The translations under genes were made by a program, and so were the position numbers. Below, piece after piece: positions 33,101-38,111 of a stretch of DNA of 38,111 bases; position 1 is the first letter of the stretch, and the number at the start of each line of letters is the position of its first letter. The notes beneath the pieces are model-generated. The model was not told where the DNA came from and ran no database searches. It saw only the letters and a program-made list of their open reading frames with translations. The DNA comes from Clostridia bacterium (GTDB lineage Bacteria > Bacillota > Clostridia > Oscillospirales > Acutalibacteraceae). Location of the stretch: the NCBI GenBank assembly GCA_017625835.1, contig JAGAKF010000020.1, positions 1 to 38,111 of the forward strand, in the 5' to 3' direction.

Positions 33101-35104
33101 CGAGGTCTGACCGAATGCAATACCCGAAAGTGATGCAGCCGTTATGCTGCCTGCAGTATAGCACTTTGAAACTGTACCGTTCTGGTTGTTACCTACGATA
33201 CCGCCACAGCTCGAATTTGCAACGATTGTTGACGTACTGTAACAATTCTGTATCGTACCGACCGAGTTATTACCGACAACACCGCCTACGAATCTCGCAT
33301 CGGGAGTAATAATATCTGAATAAGCGAAGCTCTTCTTAACCTCAGAACGGTTGTTATAGCCAACAACACCGCCGACATTCTGAAGGTAAGACTGCTCGCC
33401 TGTTGTATTTGTGCCGTTGATTGAACCGATCATACCGCAACCGGTAACCTTTGCACCTGCCGCAATATTACCTGCGACACCGCCGACAGCTTTATCACCG
33501 CGGACTTCACTGTCAGAAACACAGTTTGTAATTTGTGCTCCCATTACGTAACCTGCAATACCTCCGACGTTCTCAACACCGCAGATAAGACCATCCATAA
33601 CAAGCACATTATCAATTGTCGCGCCTGAACCTACATAACCGAAGAAACCGATATTTTTACCGTCTTCTGTTGCATCAACAGTTGTGTAAATACCCGCTAT
33701 GTTGAATCCGCCGCCCTTAAATGAACCTGTATAAGGACTGCTTGGTGTTCCGATAGGAGTCCACTCAGTTATACCCATTGAGTCGTCATAGACATTGATA
33801 TTAAAAAGAATATCGTCCATAACCTCAGCGTTTGCTGACGGGTTTGCATCTACACCCGGAACGGTGCCGTTAACGAGACCTGCAAACCAGGCAAGCTCAG
33901 AGGGCTTATATATAAGGTAGATTCCTGAATCATTCTTCTTCGGAACTTCAAGCTCTCCCGTCCATACATCGGACTGAAGCATCCATGTAATAACAGGAAA
34001 ACCGTCATTTATGTTTGTATAGTCAAAGCAGAAATAAGGCATTGCCTTATTAAGCTCCTTTATAATACCCGTCGAATACATCTCGTCCAGCGTACGTCCG
34101 ATACCTACGGGGCCGTCACAGTTTGAATACTCATAACAGTAGAAAATACTAGCATATTCTCCACCGAAAATTATACCGACAGCGCCGCCCTTATCGGCAC
34201 CTTCACTGTTCACCGTTGCGATTGCGTAAGCTCCGCGCACAACGCTCATTGTTGAGTAACCGACAATACCGCCGACTCTATTGTCCGCTGTAACTGAACC
34301 GCGAGAGAAACAACCAACAAGGTTTGCACCCGAAACAGTACCTGCAATACCACCGACGTTTCTTGTTCCCGTAACGGAAGCATCACTATAACACTTTGAA
34401 ACAACCGAGTTACCGTTCGCATATCCGACGATACCGCCTGTTCTCTGTGCACCCGTAACACTACCCGATGAATGACACTGAACAACAACCGTCTCAGAAT
34501 CTGCAAGGCCGACAACAGCACCAACACTATTGTATCCGCCTGTAACCGTACCATTGAAATAGCAGTCCTTGATACCTGCACCATCGCTGTTACCAACAAT
34601 ACCGCCAACGTTCTGATAACCTGAAACACTTCCGCTTACATTAAGATTTTTGATAAGAATTGTCTTTTTAGATACAATGTACTCGGGAGCAACGCTCTCT
34701 GTTTTGCCCTCGTCTGCCGTGTTTTTTATCTTACCGAAAAGGCCGACATTACTGCCGGTCGTATTAACGTAAAGACCGCTGACTGTGTAACCTGCGCCAT
34801 CGAATGAACCCTCAAAAGGATATGTAGTGGTTCCGATCGGTGTCCACTCGTTTGCGGTTGAGCCCGATGAGTTGAGTTCGATGTCTGAAGTAAGCACAGC
34901 ATTGATTGAAACGTTACCCTCATTGACTGCATTCGCAAACCACGCCAGCTCCTCTGCTGTTCCGATCTGATACACTCCTCCGGAAATTGCAGGTGTTACC
35001 ATAGAACCGCTCCAGGCAGCAGCACTTGCAACAGTCAGCGCAGGATAAACCGCACCCATAATCATAAGTAATGAAACTATAACTGAAAGAATTCGTCGTT
35101 TCAT
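30191..35104 (-). CDS. Giant secreted GLUG/beta-helix protein with C-terminal dockerin
   Basis: A 1637-residue exported protein. A signal peptide covers about 1-30 (TVASAAAWSG). GLUG-type repeats (VGGIVGN/GGIAG followed by C-x-x-x-GSVTG) occur at about 160-310 and 500-680. Regions of right-handed beta-helix repeats (GGAIYN, GGSFxxN) lie at about 900-1120 and 1240-1400. The last about 75 residues form a type I dockerin: GDTNCDYIIDGQDSVLIN and ADVNFDGTVTSIDAEHTD, two calcium loops about 40 residues apart. There is no LPXTG motif or membrane anchor, so attachment is probably through a cohesin. ATG at 35104 is preferred, since the ATG at 35110 is too close to GGAGG. No catalytic motif is visible; it may bind polysaccharide or act as an adhesin or lyase-like helix. 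Confidence 0.85.
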   Translation of the reverse strand: MKRRILSVIVSLLMIMGAVYPALTVASAAAWSGSMVTPAISGGVYQIGTAEELAWFANAVNEGNVSINAVLTSDIELNSSGSTANEWTPIGTTTYPFEGSFDGAGYTVSGLYVNTTGSNVGLFGKIKNTADEGKTESVAPEYIVSKKTILIKNLNVSGSVSGYQNVGGIVGNSDGAGIKDCYFNGTVTGGYNSVGAVVGLADSETVVVQCHSSGSVTGAQRTGGIVGYANGNSVVSKCYSDASVTGTRNVGGIAGTVSGANLVGCFSRGSVTADNRVGGIVGYSTMSVVRGAYAIATVNSEGADKGGAVGIIFGGEYASIFYCYEYSNCDGPVGIGRTLDEMYSTGIIKELNKAMPYFCFDYTNINDGFPVITWMLQSDVWTGELEVPKKNDSGIYLIYKPSELAWFAGLVNGTVPGVDANPSANAEVMDDILFNINVYDDSMGITEWTPIGTPSSPYTGSFKGGGFNIAGIYTTVDATEDGKNIGFFGYVGSGATIDNVLVMDGLICGVENVGGIAGYVMGAQITNCVSDSEVRGDKAVGGVAGNIAAGAKVTGCGMIGSINGTNTTGEQSYLQNVGGVVGYNNRSEVKKSFAYSDIITPDARFVGGVVGNNSVGTIQNCYSTSTIVANSSCGGIVGNNQNGTVSKCYTAGSITAASLSGIAFGQTSGANVSECYYDSAYLTISNTITGATAKTTEEMSGTRAINALGLYTTEWRFLNDDEYFYYYPQINTMAYASSRTIRETSKESVRRVQPQYVARVEIDGRIDTYYETLDAALEYASTTESTVLPTVYLVRDFELSETLEVSATIGLFGEDGATLKRATGFTGTLINVTGKLTIGSAVYGFDDAPSFYVDGNYVEGTSSGITVQKYGVLTVEDGVQFRNFKTVPLSTAAVRGSVVSTSYGELVMNGGSFYQNISKSTGGAIYNDSGTVTITDGTFKGNEATQGAAVYNYDGTTVITGGTFDGNISSGKGGACATYGLYGKTTISNSASFVGNQSTDGGALSADYYGTINIDGGSFTENVAYSSGGAIYINANATLNMTDGYFANNVSNHSKGGAVYNAGLFTMKGMAQIDSSNDVYLEKDKYITVIDRLDCAGYAAVITPQTYSEGQQIIAGDFVGTGYTKFGVTNSTWYILANGKITSLASKTVAIVSKDNAFSVQFTNLYDAFESVKAGERAAITVVADNSITKPITVKGDIVLTCDDVSYVSMRAGAFQGVMFTVESGAVLRLGDEVENVEQQAQKDYAAGSRTAGQMILDGGYGHTGVVGAAAVDVKYGGELYLNDDAILQNFKNTTTSVVTVSGKMYMKGGTICDNISTYGGAIYVKTGGELHTMGGVICDNTATKGGNAIYAEGKVVRTVYTYDYYFMEHVYDADGNYVETKDPVYYSTISTDIFIKQGDAVYLANNLIYSATQENDVIITNTSNVPVEDNLSMSTMTLDFGEYTLGAVVLTGTNVSTVYTAFDTAEFGYYILSDGTLGINKLIPKSTSGLEVNRDKDLISGFNLSNMTVGSYLQKFENSSSLIKFYGPKSSRIALKNTDLITTGCYIQLRDSNDTSKVIDTVTIVVYGDTNCDYIIDGQDSVLINAIAGGLLTSANTSAAVMEAADVNFDGTVTSIDAEHTDMSGLYLQTIGQSKA

Positions 35105-35290
35105 AACCATTCCTCCTTAAAATACACTTATCCTAAAAGTAAATACAGCAATACTATTATACTTCAACTATTATATTATAAATTAAACTAAAAAAAAGTG
35201 CAAGTAAATCGAGCTTAACCAATTAAACAATATTAATATCAATTTTTTGTAAGTAATGATAATTTATTTTAAAATTTTCTTAAAAAAGAC

Positions 35291-35319
35291 TTGATTTTAT
35301 CAAAGATATAGTATATAAT
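35291..35319 (+). promoter_or_regulatory. Sigma-A promoter of tRNA-Pro
   Basis: TTGATT (35291-35296) and TATAAT (35314-35319), 17 bp apart. The expected start is a few bases before the tRNA. The 35111-35290 stretch to its left is very A/T-rich with several TATAAT-like strings on the minus strand (promoter area of the giant gene) but no certain -35. Confidence 0.8.
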
Positions 35320-35333
35320 TATCCAGCAATCAA

Positions 35334-35409
35334 CGGGGTGTAGCGCAGATGGTAGCGTGCTTGGTTCGGGACCAAGAGGCCGTGGGTTCAAATCCCGCCA
35401 CTCCGACCA
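35334..35409 (+). tRNA. tRNA-Pro (anticodon CGG)
   Basis: A full cloverleaf of 76 bases with encoded CCA. Acceptor CGGGGTG pairs with CACTCCG (one G-U). The D arm is GCGC-AGATGGTA-GCGT. The anticodon arm is CTTGG-TTCGGGA-CCAAG, reading CGG for codon CCG. The T arm is GTGGG-TTCAAAT-CCCGC, then A73 and CCA at 35407-35409. Its own promoter lies upstream and a terminator downstream. Confidence 0.97.
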
Positions 35410-35412
35410 CTG

Positions 35413-35447
35413 AAACGGACAGGACTTTAAGTTCTGTCCGTTTTTGT
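35413..35447 (+). terminator. Intrinsic terminator of tRNA-Pro
   Basis: AAACGGACAG (35413-35422) pairs with CTGTCCGTTT (35434-35443), followed by TTG/TTTT. Confidence 0.9.
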
Positions 35448-35460
35448 TTTTGATATGTGT

Positions 35461-35611
35461 GGGATTTGAACCCTAAGAGGGTGAGTTGCGTAAGAAAACA
35501 GTCCGGTGGACTGTTTTTAGCAACGAAGTCTGAGGCGGGTACTGTTGCGAAGCAACGGTCGCCGAGGACGCAGGTTTTGCGAAGCAAAGCCGTGTCCCGC
35601 CACTCCGACCA
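35461..35611 (+). repeat. tRNA-Pro-derived repeat unit, second 3'-end copy
   Basis: It begins with GGGATTTGAACCC (35461-35473), the exact reverse complement of the tRNA T arm at 35384-35396. It ends with TCCCGCCACTCCGACCA (35595-35611), identical over 17 bases to the tRNA 3' end (35393-35409). Between them lie GTTGC-GAA-GCAAC (35544-35556) and TTTGC-GAA-GCAAA (35576-35588). The end copy is what an attachment-site remnant should look like. Confidence 0.6.
35495..35519 (+). terminator. Hairpin terminator inside the tRNA-derived repeat
   Basis: AAAACAGTCC (35495-35504) pairs with GGACTGTTTT (35508-35517) around GGT, followed by TTA. Confidence 0.7.
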
Positions 35612-35620
35612 TAAAAACAA

Positions 35621-35655
35621 AGTCAGGAAACACTAGGTGTTCCCTGGCTTTTTTC
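35621..35655 (+). terminator. Hairpin terminator after the second tRNA 3'-end copy
   Basis: AGTCAGGAAACAC (35621-35633) pairs with GTGTTCCCTGGCT (35637-35649) with a mismatch and a G-U pair, then TTTTTT. Confidence 0.75.
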
Positions 35656-35854
35656 TTTGTTCTGTATGGGTTTGTGGCCTCTCGGGAAATTAACCGAATC
35701 GAGAAAGTGACGGTTCACTCTATAACCTTTCCGGCGGTCGGGTTTGTTATAGGATAGAACTCTTAATCGAGATGAAATACTAAAGCTGAGAGATTATTTA
35801 TCAAATATAATTAAAAAACGTTAAATCTCAAATTATCGAACTGAAACTTCGAAG

Positions 35855-35889
35855 GCAACAGCCTGAAAACTGTTGCTTTTATTTTTTTT
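35855..35889 (+). terminator. Hairpin terminator without an obvious gene
   Basis: GCAACAG (35855-35861) pairs with CTGTTGC (35870-35876), followed by TTTTATTTTTTTT. It has no gene ahead of it, so it may be a remnant from a lost gene. Confidence 0.7.
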
Positions 35890-35912
35890 AGAATATACTT
35901 ATAATCCTGTTA

Positions 35913-35940
35913 TCTGTTCGACCCCTATCACTCCGACCAC
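35913..35940 (+). repeat. Third, degenerate tRNA 3'-end copy
   Basis: CACTCCGACCAC at 35929-35940 repeats tRNA bases 35399-35410. GTTCGACCCC just before it looks like a T loop, but the T stem does not pair well, so this is a tRNA fragment or att-like junction, not a gene. Confidence 0.55.
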
Positions 35941-36022
35941 CTAAGTACAACTCAGGTAATACAGACGAAATTCCTTAAAGTATAGAGGTTTAATCCCGTA
36001 GGGCTGTGCTAAGACATAACAA

Positions 36023-36052
36023 AGCCTGCCGAGGCAATCACCCCGGCAGGCT
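36023..36052 (-). terminator. Intrinsic terminator of the glycoside-hydrolase-like gene
   Basis: AGCCTGCCG (36023-36031) pairs with CGGCAGGCT (36044-36052); the minus strand then reads TTGTTAT. A moderate T-tract. Confidence 0.75.
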
Positions 36053-36098
36053 GTTTAGTTTATTTGTCACCATTACCCTTTCACGGTTGTTCCTGTTT

Positions 36099-38111
36099 CT
36101 ATCTGTAAATCGGCAGACTCCAATTTTCTATCTCTTCTTTATCACCGTAGAACAGATATTTTGTTTCGCCGATTTCCGCAGAGAATGTGACTGAATCCAC
36201 ATCCATATACCATTTATTATTAAAATAGTCCCATACATCGGTCTTGCCTTCAAAAGTGACGATCTTCTCCCCTGCCGTGACAGCGTGGAATACCACCATA
36301 TTCTGATTTGCCATCAGCACATCCTCTGAATCGGAATAAACATGGATTCCGCAAGCACGTGCAATGGCTTTCAGATTGTTGACTGAAATCAGCGAATCGC
36401 CGTAATAAATAGTAGTATAGTCTTTCTGTCTGTTGATTGCAAAGCCGACAGAGCCGTCGGAATATTTACCGAGAGTCTCGGTCTGTCCGTCGACAACCTT
36501 CATAGCACGGGAGATAGGCGCAGTATGATTATCGCTGATCAGACCCGGAACGGCAGACTGCTTTGTCATTTTTATTCCGGTTCTGGATTGTAATATATTT
36601 ACCTTGAATTCCATACCCGTGAGTGCTTCAGCCTGCTGAGTGGTCATCTTTCCGAAATTATACATAAAGAGCGTTGTCTTGCCGTCTTTATGAAGTGCTG
36701 TCTGAAGCTGTTCTATCTGCTCATCCGTCATATCAAACGCAGATGTGATGATATACAGTTTTGCATCGTCAACACGTCCCGCAAGCACATCTTTAAGCTG
36801 AACATAGCAAGTTGAGAGTCCTGCGTGATAGAGATTAAGCTGCATCGCGCCCAACAGTTCATCACCCACAGGTCCTTGATTTGCCATACGGTGAAGCGAA
36901 TATTCATCTACAACAAGTGCCACATCGAACCGAGATGCCTGACCGTACCCGTTCTGATATGCCTGATACAAATTCGACAGCTTTCCGAGGTTTTCCCATA
37001 TTGCCGGATCATCCAGCCATCCCCTCGCCCATAAATCCATTGCCCACAAGCCGTTGCCGTGGATAATGGTATCGCCCAGCTCTCGCTTGTGAACTTCAAT
37101 AACGTCACTCAGGCTTCTTATGGGGGTTAAAAAAGTATCTTCATACGGCTCATCGGTGTGATTGATAAATGTTCGCTCATCACTTTCCTGAAACCATATT
37201 TTTCCGTTTCGCTGAATTGAGTCAACCGTTGACATATATGCACCTGTAGCACCCACAGGTGAATTCGGAGCGTATGAACTTCCGTTGCGGTCTCTGTAAC
37301 TGATCGGCCCTGCAAAGCCGTCGATATTTTTGTCAGAAAGCAGCCAATTCAGATTATGGTGTCCTGAAAGAGAGCTGTACAGTTCAAACTGATAACCGTA
37401 GAAAGAAATTACGATAGCGCGGTTTTCTGTCCGTTCTTTGATAATACGTGCAAGATTAGAAATGCGCGCTGCCGTAAGGTCACAAATATACTGATGATAA
37501 TCAACATATTTCTGCGTTTTTGTTCCGTAAAAGAGAATATCTTTATACAGCTTGCCGTTGTCATAAATATTGCCGGGGAGATTATTCGGAATAGTCGCTG
37601 TGGAAAGCTTCACGAAAGGATTCCCCCTCGCTATCTGCAAATCTCTGTCTGTCGGATATTTCACTTTCAGCCACCGGGCAAAATTTTCATTGTTTGCGTT
37701 TGAAAAGTCCTGTCCGTTTTCACGGTACAGATAATGAAACCATTCATTATTTTCAAGATGATATCCGATAATATGCTTCGACAGCTCACTGTTGGAGCTG
37801 ACATAATCGACCAGATGAGCAAGCCTTCTGCTTGATTCTTCATTGAATAAATCTGACGCCATTGATACAACACCGGATTTTATGCTTTTATCTTTATACT
37901 GTATTATTTCGCTTTCGGGTATGGAGCCTGTGTCGGGCATTGTCACCTTGACACGAAGCAGGATTTTTGCATCCGGGTCCCCCTCTGTAATGCTCTTAAC
38001 GCTCTCGTGAAGATGAGAGTATAACTGTCTGTATTCCGCCTCGCTGATGCTGTCAAGGTCGGCATAATAATTGATATTTTCAATAATGGAGTGAAGATGT
38101 ATTCCCGCATC
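36099..38111 (-). CDS. Glycoside-hydrolase-like protein (GH42/A4 beta-galactosidase-type), 5' end missing
   Basis: The frame stays open to the window edge: the codons between 37947 and 38111 continue without stop (reading DAGIHLHSIIEN at the edge). The GTG at 37946 is therefore not the true start, and at least 670 residues are visible. HLENNEWFHYLYRE (about 155-168 of the visible part) recalls the acid/base NE motif of TIM-barrel galactosidases, and WFQESDERTF could hold the nucleophile. DDAKLYIITSAFDMTDEQIEQL plus TTLFMYNFG fits the Rossmann-like middle domain of GH42. Family assignment is tentative; the substrate is unknown. It sits beyond the tRNA-Pro repeats, possibly inside an island. 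Confidence 0.6.
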   Translation of the reverse strand, partial: DAGIHLHSIIENINYYADLDSISEAEYRQLYSHLHESVKSITEGDPDAKILLRVKVTMPDTGSIPESEIIQYKDKSIKSGVVSMASDLFNEESSRRLAHLVDYVSSNSELSKHIIGYHLENNEWFHYLYRENGQDFSNANNENFARWLKVKYPTDRDLQIARGNPFVKLSTATIPNNLPGNIYDNGKLYKDILFYGTKTQKYVDYHQYICDLTAARISNLARIIKERTENRAIVISFYGYQFELYSSLSGHHNLNWLLSDKNIDGFAGPISYRDRNGSSYAPNSPVGATGAYMSTVDSIQRNGKIWFQESDERTFINHTDEPYEDTFLTPIRSLSDVIEVHKRELGDTIIHGNGLWAMDLWARGWLDDPAIWENLGKLSNLYQAYQNGYGQASRFDVALVVDEYSLHRMANQGPVGDELLGAMQLNLYHAGLSTCYVQLKDVLAGRVDDAKLYIITSAFDMTDEQIEQLQTALHKDGKTTLFMYNFGKMTTQQAEALTGMEFKVNILQSRTGIKMTKQSAVPGLISDNHTAPISRAMKVVDGQTETLGKYSDGSVGFAINRQKDYTTIYYGDSLISVNNLKAIARACGIHVYSDSEDVLMANQNMVVFHAVTAGEKIVTFEGKTDVWDYFNNKWYMDVDSVTFSAEIGETKYLFYGDKEEIENWSLPIYR

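Larger units (their letters stand above)
35410..36098. other. Gene-free stretch behind tRNA-Pro
   Basis: About 690 bases with no ORF that carries a ribosome site. It holds four hairpin terminators, an inverted copy of the tRNA T arm, and two extra copies of the tRNA 3' end (35595-35611 and 35929-35940). Two GCGAAGC-type hairpins like those at 77-91 are also present. CTATAAC (35720-35726) faces GTTATAG (35746-35752). The stretch 35650-35850 shows nothing else recognisable. It looks like the remains of repeated integration and excision events. Confidence 0.6.

Noticed and set aside
30191..35104. CRISPR-like or tandem DNA repeats in the giant gene
   Set aside because: The periodicity is at the protein level (GLUG and beta-helix units). 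The DNA copies are diverged and unequal in length, and lie within one open frame.
35911..35940. A second functional tRNA gene
   Set aside because: Only a T-loop-like and acceptor 3' part exist; no 5' half, D arm or anticodon arm can be folded upstream.

Overview
The window looks like a chromosome segment of an anaerobic, endospore-forming, low-to-moderate GC Firmicute of class Clostridia, most likely a gut or rumen relative of Ruminococcaceae/Oscillospiraceae. The grounds are a spoIIGA-sigE pair, a sensory-type [FeFe]-hydrogenase-like protein, AGGAGG-type ribosome sites with textbook sigma-A promoters, a secreted GH5 glucanase, a dockerin-bearing giant surface protein, and an intergenic repeat of a style I associate with this group. 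Genus and species cannot be fixed from sequence reading alone.

Layout. Positions 1-116 hold a structured intergenic repeat. Positions 299-3476 are a tight five-gene operon: DRTGG protein, GHKL ATPase, [FeFe]-hydrogenase-like protein, second DRTGG protein, PHP phosphoesterase. It looks like a redox-signalling module and has no catalytic hydrogenase subunits after it. Next come a secreted esterase, tarI-tarJ on the minus strand (CDP-ribitol supply), an unrecognised polytopic membrane protein, a 59-residue protein, an MltG-like lipoprotein, a CE4 deacetylase, guaB, an unknown lipoprotein and a SxxK serine hydrolase (3605-14149). A minus-strand GH5 glucanase plus GPH sugar symporter operon follows, with a promoter lying between perfect 10-bp inverted arms. 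Then come a uracil permease with a leader attenuator, a DEDD exonuclease, sigE and spoIIGA, and a family 2 glycosyltransferase (14191-22506). From 22635 to 30133 are a lipoprotein, a membrane M28 peptidase, a membrane-anchored unknown, glnA, a YfbR-type 5'-nucleotidase, yhaM, prmA and thiamine pyrophosphokinase. From 30191 to 35104 is a 1637-residue secreted GLUG/beta-helix/dockerin protein.

The right end begins with tRNA-Pro(CGG) at 35334-35409. About 690 bases without a gene follow, with two further copies of the tRNA 3' end and several hairpin terminators, and then a large glycoside-hydrolase-like gene that runs off the window end. This pattern suggests a much-used tRNA integration site.

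The genes mix housekeeping functions (purine, thiamine and glutamine metabolism, RNA decay), cell-envelope work (tarIJ, MltG, CE4, glycosyltransferase, SxxK hydrolase), sporulation control and polysaccharide use. The points most worth follow-up are the orphan hydrogenase-like sensor operon, the tRNA-Pro 3'-end repeats, the permease attenuator, the GH5 operator-like repeat, the membrane-embedded M28 peptidase and the dockerin giant.
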